A stretch of 64,000 nucleotides of DNA from assembly GCA_035946575.1 (NCBI GenBank), contig DASYZG010000025.1:1-64000 (forward strand), given 5' to 3'. Below, piece after piece: positions 17,804 through 25,879 of the stretch. The notes under the pieces were generated by a model that made no database searches, was not told where the DNA came from, and saw only the letters and a list, made by a program, of their open reading frames with translations. The first letter of the stretch is position 1. Every line of letters starts with the position of its first letter. Origin of the DNA: Gp13-AA77 sp035946575. Its GTDB lineage: Bacteria; Acidobacteriota; Terriglobia; UBA7540. The translations under genes were made by a program, and so were the position numbers.

Positions 17804-19975
17804 TCATTCCCCGGGGTGGTACGTCCGCTCGGTGTGGCCCTCGAGCTGTGAGCGGTAGAAATAGACTTCGCGCAAATCGCCCGTCGCGTAGCGCTCCGCC
17901 TCATCGTCAAAGTGAGGCGACGCCGGATTTCCACTCTCGCCGCCGGCCGTGATGGCCCGCACCCGCACGGTCTTTCCGAACTCCACCGCGGCCACGAAAC
18001 TGTTTCCGGCGGTGCCGTACCATTTCTTCGTTCCCGGGTAAGGCCGCGCGGCGAACGAGGCCAATGACCCCCACAGCGAATAGGTAAACCCGACGGGAAT
18101 GCTCGGTCTCGAGTCGTCGAAGTGCGGAACGATGTCGTCGTCCAGACGCTGGAAGCGGTTGATGTCGCCCCAGGGTGTCTTCCACGTTCCGAAGTCCGCC
18201 GTCAGGCGATCCGACGCCGCCGCCAGCGATCGCAGCAACTGATCGGCCGGCACACGGCTCCCGGCAAAATCGTAGGCAGGAACGCCCGCGCTTCGTGCCT
18301 CGCGGCCCACGTGCCGCAGGAGGTCCGTCCCCCAGAACACCGCCAGTGACGTCGGCACGGAATCCACGCCCCAGCGGTAATCCCAGGCGCGCAGCATCTT
18401 GATCTGTTCCGCCAGCTTCGCTTTCAAGGGGTCCGAATCCGGGTCATGATCCCACGCCCGGATCAGCGCGGGCAGCGCCTTCTCGAACCACGGCAGATAG
18501 CTGTCGAAAGCGGTGGTAATCAGCGAATCGAGCGTGAAATCCTTCCGGTTCTCCAGGACCCTGACGGCGTGCAGTCCACGCGCCGATTCTCCGCCCGTCT
18601 CGACGTAGATTGGAAAGTCCTGCTTCTTCAGGCTGCCGGGCCCGGCCGCGTTCCAGGGCGCGTCGTTCGAGTTATAGATCCAGCCGCTCTTCGGATTCAG
18701 CAGGTGCGGCGTCTCATCGAGGGAGAGCAGCCCGTGCCAGCCGGTCGCGGGATCGCTGCCGTCAACCGGCCTGGTCCAATCGAAGCGAGGATCGCGCCGG
18801 GGAATAAAGTCGCCGTGGAAGTAGGCGATGTCGCCATCGGAGTCGGCAAAGATCGTGTTATTCGACGAGTTTGTGTGCAGTTCCATCGTGCGGCGGAACG
18901 ATTTGTAATCCCCCGCCTTGGTGCGGGTGAAATCCTGGATGAGCGCCTTGATCGGCTCCTGCATCAGGCGAATCGTGATCCATTTACCGTTCTCTGCGCC
19001 GATCACCGGCCCGTGCCCCGTGTAGTAGGTCGTGAAATCCTTCTCGGCCATGCCGTGATCGGTCAGGTACGGCACCCGGATCTCCCTGGCGATAACGGGA
19101 AGTTCCTTGTCGCCGGACTTGTAGTAGTAGCGGTCGCCCTTCTTTTCCACGGTCTCCAGATATTCGCTGAGGTCGTTGGCGCCGCTCGTGGTGTGCATCC
19201 AGCCGATGTGTGGATTGAAACCCTGGTAGACGAAGAATTGTCCCCAGGTCACGGCGCCGTAAGCGTCGAGGCCCTCCTCGCTCGACATCTGGAGCTCGGA
19301 GCGGAAATAGAACGACGTGTGCGGATTGATGAGCAGCAGTGCACGACGGTTGACGGTGTCTGCCGGCGCGATGGCGATGCCGTTCGATCCCGACAGTTCG
19401 GCGATCTCGTCCGGGTTCGCCGGCATCGCGCGTGCCAGGGGCTCGTTTCCGTAGAACGCCGCCAGTTGGTTGAGATCCACGTGGTCGATGTCGCCGCCGA
19501 TGCTCCCTTCGGTGAAGCTCAGCGCCATCCACGGTTCGAATCGCTTGATGACCCTGGGCCTAACCTCGGGATGCCGGTACAGGTAGAAGTTCAATCCATC
19601 GGCGAAGGCTCTCATCAGCGACCGGAGCCACGCCGGACTCTCGGCATATTCCTTCTTCAGCGTTTCGGGATCGATGAAAAGCTTCATCCGCAGGTCTTGA
19701 TTAATCTTCGACTCGCCTTCGGCCTCCCCGAGGCGACCCATGGCGTCGATGTAGTTCGTTTCCACCCGGTTGAAGTCATCTTCGGCCTGGGCGTATTCCA
19801 TGCCAAAGACCGCGTCCGCGTCCGTCTTCCCATAGACGTGCGCGATGCCCCGGTCATCCCGGATGATCGTGACGTTCTGCGTTTCGCGCTCCCAGCGCGC
19901 CGCCTCCGCGTCCTGCGAGGCCCAGGCGCCCGAGGAAACCCAGGCAAAAACGAGAGTGAAAACGACCTTCTTCAT
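17804..19975 (-). CDS. Penicillin acylase family amidase (Ntn hydrolase)
   Basis: A 723-residue secreted precursor that should self-cleave into alpha and beta chains and hydrolyse amides (beta-lactams, acyl-homoserine lactones or other acylated amines). The signal peptide ends around ASSGAWA (about residue 19). The early block VTIIRDDRGIAHVYGKTDADAVFGMEYAQAEDD, given here as two pieces VTIIRDDRGIAHVYG and DADAVFGMEYAQAEDD, is typical of the alpha chain. The expected beta-chain nucleophile is Ser197 in GSNG (196-199). HTTSGANDLSEYLE and YYTGHGPV are further family motifs. The substrate cannot be inferred. It is monocistronic, with the start preceded by GAGGCTGAC. Confidence 0.88.
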   Translation of the reverse strand: MKKVVFTLVFAWVSSGAWASQDAEAARWERETQNVTIIRDDRGIAHVYGKTDADAVFGMEYAQAEDDFNRVETNYIDAMGRLGEAEGESKINQDLRMKLFIDPETLKKEYAESPAWLRSLMRAFADGLNFYLYRHPEVRPRVIKRFEPWMALSFTEGSIGGDIDHVDLNQLAAFYGNEPLARAMPANPDEIAELSGSNGIAIAPADTVNRRALLLINPHTSFYFRSELQMSSEEGLDAYGAVTWGQFFVYQGFNPHIGWMHTTSGANDLSEYLETVEKKGDRYYYKSGDKELPVIAREIRVPYLTDHGMAEKDFTTYYTGHGPVIGAENGKWITIRLMQEPIKALIQDFTRTKAGDYKSFRRTMELHTNSSNNTIFADSDGDIAYFHGDFIPRRDPRFDWTRPVDGSDPATGWHGLLSLDETPHLLNPKSGWIYNSNDAPWNAAGPGSLKKQDFPIYVETGGESARGLHAVRVLENRKDFTLDSLITTAFDSYLPWFEKALPALIRAWDHDPDSDPLKAKLAEQIKMLRAWDYRWGVDSVPTSLAVFWGTDLLRHVGREARSAGVPAYDFAGSRVPADQLLRSLAAASDRLTADFGTWKTPWGDINRFQRLDDDIVPHFDDSRPSIPVGFTYSLWGSLASFAARPYPGTKKWYGTAGNSFVAAVEFGKTVRVRAITAGGESGNPASPHFDDEAERYATGDLREVYFYRSQLEGHTERTYHPGE

Positions 19976-20362
19976 GGATGTCAGCCTCAGGCGGATACCT
20001 GCCCACGGTTCCGCGTCCCGTCATAGGTTATCAAACTGGCCGCATAGAAACGAAGACCGGCGTGGTTTCTTGATCGCGCTCCGTGGTTTCCCCGTGCCTC
20101 TCCGTGATCCCTGGGGTGAAAAACAGGTCTTGCTTTCGCCAGGGCCGAACTCGCGATCTCCACCGCCCGCCACATCTGCTTTGCAGGGCAAAAGATGCAC
20201 CACGGAGGGCGCAGAGAGCCGGCCGGCAAGGCAGTGGCGCTTTCGGATCAGAAGGCCATCCCAAGACCGTCCACAATCGATGGCTGTCCTCAAGTAACAT
20301 CGAGTTGGGGGAAATATTTCCGTTGCACACGGAATACGGTCTGGAGCGATTAAGGAGTTCCG
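19976..20362. other. Divergent intergenic region with CACAGAG-type repeats
   Basis: It holds fragments of the CTCCGTG/CACGGAG dispersed repeat family at about 20079-20112 and 20190-20215, and a short palindrome TTCCGTTGCACACGGAA near 20320. AAGGAG at 20352-20357 is the ribosome binding site of the next gene and supports its TTG start. No gene was seen. Confidence 0.5.
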
Positions 20363-21643
20363 TTGCACCTGTCACTCGAACCGTGGCTCACCGCGATACT
20401 TTTCGTCCTGACCTATCTCGGCCTGGTCCTCGGCGAGGTGCCGAAACTGCGCATGGATCGCGCCGGGATCGCTTTTGCCGGTGCCGCGCTCATGCTGTGC
20501 ACGGGGGCCCTGACGTTCGCGCAGGCTGTTGGCCCTGGATCGATCGACTACCAGACTTTGGGGCTGCTGTTCGGCATGATGATCGTGGTCGGGTTCCTGC
20601 GGCTCTCGGGTTGCCTCGCCCGACTCACTCATTGGTCGCTCGACCGCATTCATACCCCGCACGCGCTGCTGGCGCTGGTCATCCTGCTGGCGGGTGTCCT
20701 TTCGGCTTTCCTGGTCAACGACATCGTCTGCCTGGCGCTCACGCCGCTCGTCCTTCACCTGTCAAAGCGGCTCAGGTTCGATCCTGTGCCCCATCTCATC
20801 GGCCTCGCGACCGGAGCCAATATCGGTTCGGTGGGCACCATCACCGGCAATCCGCAAAACATGATCATCGGCGTGCAGTCCCGGATCTCCTATGTGATTT
20901 TCGCTGCTCACCTGATGCCGGTGGCTCTAGGGGGACTCGCGATCGACTTCTTGGTGATCAGCCTGGTCTGTCGCCCGGCTCTCACCGTCGAGCGTTCGGT
21001 CGAGATTGCCGCCGCCGGACCCGCCAGCGCCCAATTCACGGCGGGAGCGCTTCGCGGGCGCCTCCTGGGCCGGTTGCAGGGGAAAAGCGCGCTGGTGGCC
21101 GTGGTGACGGTGGCCCTTTTCTTCGCGGGCCTCCCGATGCCAGTTGTGGCGATCGGTGCCGCGGCCTTTCTGCTGCTGGGCCGCTTGAGGCCTGAACGCA
21201 TCTATCGCGAGGTGGACTGGAGCCTGCTGCTGATGTTCACCGGGCTTTTCGTGGTGGTCTACGCCTTCCAGGTTCACGTCGTCAGCCGCTGGAATCTCGC
21301 CGGCTGGAACGTCCTGTTGAATCACCCTGTCGGGCTTTTGAGCCTGGCGTCGGCGGGACTCTCGAACCTCGTCAGCAACGTCCCGGCGGTGCTTCTGCTC
21401 CGCCCCGTGATGCACGCCGTCCCCGCGGCCGCGCGCCAGCCGGCGTGGCTGGCCCTCGCCATGTCGAGCACGCTGGCCGGCAACCTGACGATCCCGGGCT
21501 CGGTCGCCAACCTGATCGTGATCGAAAAGGCCAGACGCGAGGGGACAATCATCTCCTTCTGGGAATACTGCAAGGTTGGCGTGCCCGTTACCGTTCTGAC
21601 GTTGGGTCTCGGGATCGGATGGCTGCTGTTCGTACGATTCTGA
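20363..21643 (+). CDS. ArsB/NhaD/CitM-type anion transporter
   Basis: A 426-residue polytopic protein of the ion transporter superfamily. It starts at TTG, five bases after a strong AAGGAG site. About 10-11 membrane spans are arranged as two inverted halves. The re-entrant signature TGANIGSVGTITGNPQN (about 152-168) is in the first half, and SNVPAVLLL plus LAGNLTIPGSVANLIV are in the second, as in ArsB, NhaD and citrate/dicarboxylate transporters. The ion carried cannot be told from sequence; no arsenic genes lie nearby. Confidence 0.87.
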   Translation: MHLSLEPWLTAILFVLTYLGLVLGEVPKLRMDRAGIAFAGAALMLCTGALTFAQAVGPGSIDYQTLGLLFGMMIVVGFLRLSGCLARLTHWSLDRIHTPHALLALVILLAGVLSAFLVNDIVCLALTPLVLHLSKRLRFDPVPHLIGLATGANIGSVGTITGNPQNMIIGVQSRISYVIFAAHLMPVALGGLAIDFLVISLVCRPALTVERSVEIAAAGPASAQFTAGALRGRLLGRLQGKSALVAVVTVALFFAGLPMPVVAIGAAAFLLLGRLRPERIYREVDWSLLLMFTGLFVVVYAFQVHVVSRWNLAGWNVLLNHPVGLLSLASAGLSNLVSNVPAVLLLRPVMHAVPAAARQPAWLALAMSSTLAGNLTIPGSVANLIVIEKARREGTIISFWEYCKVGVPVTVLTLGLGIGWLLFVRF

Positions 21644-21686
21644 AGACGAGTTCTACAGACCGTTACCAAATAGAGTGACAGGCCAA

Positions 21687-21826
21687 CCCCTCACCCGGCC
21701 CACCGCAGCGGATGAAAGCGCTGGCGGCGGGCCACCCTTATAGTTCGGAGGAGAGGGCCAAAAACCAGAGGAAAACAGCCATCTCCCTTGGGAGAGGGTG
21801 CCCGAGGTACGAGGGCGGGTGAGGGG
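21687..21826. repeat. 140 bp element with CCCCTCACCCGSCC ends
   Basis: CCCCTCACCCGGCC (21687-21700) and GGGCGGGTGAGGGG (21813-21826) are inverted ends. Inside is a second hairpin, CTCCCTTGGGAG. This resembles a widespread bacterial intergenic palindrome. It follows the transporter gene. Confidence 0.6.
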
Positions 21827-21893
21827 AGGCACCCGAAAACGATTGTTCACCGCATTTCTGGCTATCCAAAAAGATCAAACCCGAGTTCACGGA

Positions 21894-21948
21894 ATCTCCG
21901 TGATCTCCGTGTTGAAAAGCTTTGAAAGCACAGAGGCCACGGAGATCT
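21894..21948. repeat. CACAGAG-family dispersed repeat (copy)
   Basis: TCTCCGTG...CTCCGTGTTGAAAAGCTTTG followed by CACAGAGGCCACGGAGA forms an imperfect stem-loop. Related copies occur at 25782-25830, 51311-51360, 59525-59610 and 60991-61018. No gene was seen in the rest of the 21644-22060 gap. Confidence 0.6.
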
Positions 21949-22060
21949 CGATTCGCGACAGCTTGGGCGATCGGACGGCACAAATCAGTTGACAGCCTGC
22001 CCGTAAGCACCGAAATTAGATGACTCCCGCACCGGGCGTGGTCGCGCGGGAATCAAACGC

Positions 22061-22684
22061 ATGGTAACCCATCTCATCGAACTGGTCGGCAGCGCCATTG
22101 TCTCCGTAATCTCCGCCGGCGGCTACGCCGGCATCGTGCTGCTGATGGCCATCGAATCCGCCTGCATCCCGCTTCCCTCCGAAGTGATCATGCCTTTCTC
22201 CGGATACCTCGTGCTCGCCGGACGGTTTAAGCTCGGCTGGGTGGCCGTGGCGGGCGCGCTGGGCTGCAACCTGGGTTCGATCGTCGCCTATTACGTAGGC
22301 GCCCTCGGTGGACGCCCGCTCGCCGAGCGCTACGGCCGCTTTGTCCTGGTTTCACGTCACGATCTCGATCGTGCCGATCGCTGGTTCGCGCGCTACGGCA
22401 ACAGCACCGTCTTCTTTGCGCGCCTCCTGCCTGTGGTCCGCACTTTCATCGCGCTCCCGGCCGGCATCTCGCGCATGAACTTCCTCCGCTTCAATGTCTA
22501 TACCTTCCTGGGATCGCTTCCCTGGTGCCTCGTCCTCGCCTATGCCGGACTTCGCCTGGGCGACCGCTGGCCGGTGATGCGCGACTATTTCCATCGCTTT
22601 GACACCGTGATCGGCGCCGTAATCGTGGCTGGCGCGGTCTGGTTCCTCTACACGCACTGGAAGAATCGCGTCCGGACAGCGTAA
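22061..22684 (+). CDS. DedA/SNARE-associated family membrane protein
   Basis: A 207-residue inner membrane protein with five to six hydrophobic segments. The DedA hallmarks are present: ESACIPLPSEVIMPFSGYL (about 31-49), the G-rich LGSIVAYYVGALGGRP, and FFARLLPVVRTFIALPAGISRM (split as FFARLLPVVR and TFIALPAGISRM), which includes the conserved Arg residues and Gly needed in the re-entrant loops. Some DedA proteins are undecaprenyl-phosphate or phospholipid flippases or support membrane potential; the exact role here is not known. It is a single gene, followed by the roughly 270 bp element at 22729. Confidence 0.9.
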   Translation: MVTHLIELVGSAIVSVISAGGYAGIVLLMAIESACIPLPSEVIMPFSGYLVLAGRFKLGWVAVAGALGCNLGSIVAYYVGALGGRPLAERYGRFVLVSRHDLDRADRWFARYGNSTVFFARLLPVVRTFIALPAGISRMNFLRFNVYTFLGSLPWCLVLAYAGLRLGDRWPVMRDYFHRFDTVIGAVIVAGAVWFLYTHWKNRVRTA

Positions 22685-22728
22685 AGCCTCATCTCCTACC
22701 CGAAATTGCGCAAGTGCTTGAAAAATAA

Positions 22729-22995
22729 GCGAAAAAAACTTTCCCAATTTTCTCACTTTTCTCACTTTTCTCCATTGTCCCAAATTTCGGGAGGACAATA
22801 CTATCTTGGCCGGCCCGCCGGCCGCTTCGCGGGAGAGAGAAGTGAAGGGAATCGATTTTTGCGCAAAACAAAGCCATCAGATATTTGAAAACAATTGACT
22901 TACCATTTTTCATAGGGCCCGAAAGCCATCAGGTAGTTGAAAAGAAATGAGTTAGGCTTTTAAAGCCATCAGGTAATTGATGAGCAATGACTTAG
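22729..22995. repeat. ~270 bp dispersed element, copy A, with three phased 19-mers
   Basis: A pyrimidine tract (TTTTCTCACTTTTCTCAC, then TTTTCTCCATTGTCCCAAAT) is followed by GGGAGGACAATA and a GC hairpin (GGCCGGCCCGCCGGCC). Then come three copies of AAAGCCATCAGRTANTTGA starting at 22870, 22922 and 22962. A second full copy at 57969-58239 has the same order and the same 52 and 40 base spacings. A partial copy is at 50611-50690. Minus-strand reading gives a short frame including GTMEKSEKSEKIGKV. Whether it is coding, an RNA or a mobile element is open. Confidence 0.75.
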
Positions 22996-23089
22996 ACCGA
23001 TTTTGAGAGCTGACAGATGGCGCCGTCGATGCGAAGTGAGCGGGTTTTGCCCCTCATTCCGGCGGTCCGCATGTTCAACGGGCGCGGGC

Positions 23090-25741
23090 TCACTCGCAGC
23101 GCAGCGCCGCCAACGGATCGATTCGCATGGCGCGCCGGGCTGGAATGTAGCTGGCGAGAAGCGCCACGCCCGCAAGCAGAGCGGCCACGGCGGCGAAGGT
23201 CATGGGGTCCATGGGATGAACACCGAAGAGCAGGGTTCTGAGGAACCGGGTGAGAAAGAGCGCGCCGGTAAGGCCCAAAACGATTCCGGCGCCGGCACGG
23301 AGGGCTCCCTGCGCGATCACGCTGCGCAGCACATCGCCGCTCCGGGCGCCGAGCGCCATCCGGATGCCGATCTCGTGCGTGCGTTGCGTGACCGTGTACG
23401 ACATCACGCCGTAGATCCCCACCGTGGCCAGCACGAGTGCGAGGCCGGCGAAGATCGCAAGCAGCGTGGTGTTGAATCGTGGCTCCGAGACGGAATTGTA
23501 GATGAGCTGCTCCATGCTGGCCACGTCATAGAGCGGCAGTTCCGGGTCCACGCTTTCGATGGCATGCCGCGCGGCCGGCACGGCGCTCAGCGGGTCGGAA
23601 GACGTCCGCAGGATCAATGTCAGATAGGGCACGGGCAACTGCTCGTAGGGCAGGTAAATGGCGAGCGACGCCGACTTGTCGAGCCCGCGCTGCTTCACGT
23701 CCCCGACAACTCCGACCACGGTGCACCATCCGGCGTTCGAAAAGCCGGCATCGACACGTTTGCCGACGGCCTGGCCGCGCGGCCAGAGCCGTCTCGCCAG
23801 GCTTTCACTGACGATCATCACGTGGCGGCTCGAGCGGTTGTCCTGGTCGGTGAAGTACCGGCCGCTGCGCAGGGCGATACCGGCGGCGCGAAAGTAGTCG
23901 CCTCCGACCACGTGCTTCCCCGGCTCGATGGGCGGCGCACCGGGCGCCGTAGGGGGCGCGCCCTCCACGGTGATGTCGCCCCGAATATAAATGCTGCCGA
24001 GCGGCAGGCCCAGGATTGCTCCCGTGGCGCGCGAGCCCGGGAGGGCGCTCAGGCGATCGAGCGCCTGCCGCTCAAAGGCGATCATCTCAGCCGGCGTCTG
24101 GTAGCGCGATTCCGGCAGCTGCAGGTTCATCGTAAGCACGTTCGCCGGGGCAAAGCCGGGATCGACGTTCACCAAAGCCAGGAAGCTGCGGATCAGCAAC
24201 CCCGCGCCCACCAGGATCACCAGAGCCAGGGCCACTTCGCCGGCGACGAGCAGATCCTGGAAGCGCCCGCGCTGGGTGCCCGAATCCGAAGCGCGCTGCT
24301 TCATCCCACCAGCGACGTCGGGACGCGACGCGCGCAGTGCCGGCGCGAGGCCGAACAGCAATCCGGTCAGCAGCGAAAGCCCCAGCGTAAAGCCGATCAC
24401 CCAGCCGTCGATGCCGGCCGCGGCGATGCGCGCGGCTCCGGTAGGCGAACCGAGACCGTGAGGCAAGTGCGACGCCGCCGAGGCGATCAGCGGGTAACCG
24501 CCGTAGGCCAGCAACAATCCCAGCGCGCCGCCGAGGACGCCGAGCAGCGTGCTCTCGGTGATCATCTGGCGGACGACTCGTGCGCGGCCTGCGCCGAGCG
24601 CGCTGCGGATGGCGATCTCACGCTGCCGCGTGGCCGAGCGCGCCACGAGCAGGTTGGCAACGTTGACACAGGCGATGAGCAGCACCAGACCCACAGCGCC
24701 GAGCAGCACGAGCAGCGGCGTTCTGAAATCGCCGGCGATTTCGTAGCTGAGAGGCATCAGCGTGACCACAGGTTGCTTGGGTCGTCCATCCTTGCGGTCC
24801 AGCGCGGCGCTCAGCACGCCGACCTCGCTTCGGGCCTGCTCCAGCGGCACGCCGGCCTGAAGCCTGACCAGCACCCGCATGCCCTCGTTATGACAATCGC
24901 TGCCCAGCACCAGCGGCGTCCAGAAATCCGACTCGTTCGGGAATCCAAAGCCCGGTGGCATCACGCCCGCAACGGTGAAGAATTGACCGTCCAGCTTGAC
25001 GGATTGACCTACCACCCCGCGATCGGCGGCGAAGCGGCTCCGCCACAGTCTGTCGCTCAGCAGAATCACCCGGGCATTGGCCGATTGCTGGTCAGAGGCC
25101 GAGAAGTTGCGGCCGAACGCCGGCCCCACGCCGAGCAACGGGAAGAGACCGGAGGTTATCTCCGCGCCGATCAGGCGCTCGGGCGTGCCGCGTCCGGTGA
25201 AGTTCGCCGGAAGCGGCGCGAATCCACTGACACTGGCGAACAAGCGCGTCTGCCTGCTCCATTCCGCGTAGTCCGGCCCGCAAACCGCGGCCGGGCCCGA
25301 GTACACCACGCCCTGCCCGGTGCTGACCCACAACGTCAGGATTCCATCGGCATCGCGGAAGGGCAGTGGATGGAGGATCACAGCGTTAACGGCGCTGAAG
25401 ATCACAGCATTCGCCCCGATGCCGAGCGCCATGGTGAGAATCGCAATCACGGCGAAGCCCGGGCTGCGGCGGAGCTGGCGCCAGCTATAGCGGAGGTCCT
25501 GCCCCAGCCGGTCGAGCCAGAGCCATCCCCACGCCTCGCGGCCCTGCTCGCGCAGCAGCAGGCTGTTGCCGAATTCGCGCTCGGCGGCGAATCGAGCTTC
25601 GTCGGGCAGGAGCCCTTGCTCGACACCGCTCTGCGCCTTCATCTCCAGATGGTGCCGGATCTCTTCGTCGAGTTCGCGATGAAGCCGGCCGCGGCGGAAG
25701 GCAGTGGCCAATCGTCGGAGGGTTTCACCGATCCAATTCAT
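23090..25741 (-). CDS. ADOP-family permease (MacB/FtsX-like), second of pair
   Basis: An 883-residue orphan ABC-type permease of the acidobacterial duplicated orphan permease family. The N-terminal soluble helical domain (about 1-75, with ELDEEIRHHLEMK and the DEARFAAEREFGN element) precedes span 1 (about 98-120, GFAVIAILTMALGIGANAVIF as GFAVIAILTMALG plus IGANAVIF). A periplasmic MacB-type core domain and an FtsX domain follow, then a duplicated core-FtsX unit ending with span segments LASYIPARRAMRIDPLAALR (C-terminal signature). No ATPase gene is adjacent. It is the last gene of the PadR-ADOP-ADOP group, 138 bases after the first permease. Its substrate and energy source are unknown. Confidence 0.88.
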   Translation of the reverse strand: MNWIGETLRRLATAFRRGRLHRELDEEIRHHLEMKAQSGVEQGLLPDEARFAAEREFGNSLLLREQGREAWGWLWLDRLGQDLRYSWRQLRRSPGFAVIAILTMALGIGANAVIFSAVNAVILHPLPFRDADGILTLWVSTGQGVVYSGPAAVCGPDYAEWSRQTRLFASVSGFAPLPANFTGRGTPERLIGAEITSGLFPLLGVGPAFGRNFSASDQQSANARVILLSDRLWRSRFAADRGVVGQSVKLDGQFFTVAGVMPPGFGFPNESDFWTPLVLGSDCHNEGMRVLVRLQAGVPLEQARSEVGVLSAALDRKDGRPKQPVVTLMPLSYEIAGDFRTPLLVLLGAVGLVLLIACVNVANLLVARSATRQREIAIRSALGAGRARVVRQMITESTLLGVLGGALGLLLAYGGYPLIASAASHLPHGLGSPTGAARIAAAGIDGWVIGFTLGLSLLTGLLFGLAPALRASRPDVAGGMKQRASDSGTQRGRFQDLLVAGEVALALVILVGAGLLIRSFLALVNVDPGFAPANVLTMNLQLPESRYQTPAEMIAFERQALDRLSALPGSRATGAILGLPLGSIYIRGDITVEGAPPTAPGAPPIEPGKHVVGGDYFRAAGIALRSGRYFTDQDNRSSRHVMIVSESLARRLWPRGQAVGKRVDAGFSNAGWCTVVGVVGDVKQRGLDKSASLAIYLPYEQLPVPYLTLILRTSSDPLSAVPAARHAIESVDPELPLYDVASMEQLIYNSVSEPRFNTTLLAIFAGLALVLATVGIYGVMSYTVTQRTHEIGIRMALGARSGDVLRSVIAQGALRAGAGIVLGLTGALFLTRFLRTLLFGVHPMDPMTFAAVAALLAGVALLASYIPARRAMRIDPLAALRCE

Positions 25742-25781
25742 TGCCGGCTCCTTTATTGCGCCTGTTCTGCCAGCAGCCTCA

Positions 25782-25830
25782 CCACAGAGAGCACGGAGAG
25801 CACGGAGGAGCCAACGGTTTGCGCTCTCGA
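25782..25830. repeat. CACAGAG-family dispersed repeat between the two ADOP genes
   Basis: CACCACAGAGAGCACGGAGAGCACGGAGGAG is a tandem version of the CACAGAG/CACGGAG motif, lying inside the 138-base gap between the two permease genes. Confidence 0.5.
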
Positions 25831-25879
25831 GTCTCTAAGCAAAGCCGTTGAGGGCATCGGTGCTAAAGCAAGCACTTCA

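Noticed and set aside
18446..20026. A 526-codon plus-strand frame
   Set aside because: Exact antisense of the penicillin acylase gene; low-complexity composition and no recognisable motif.
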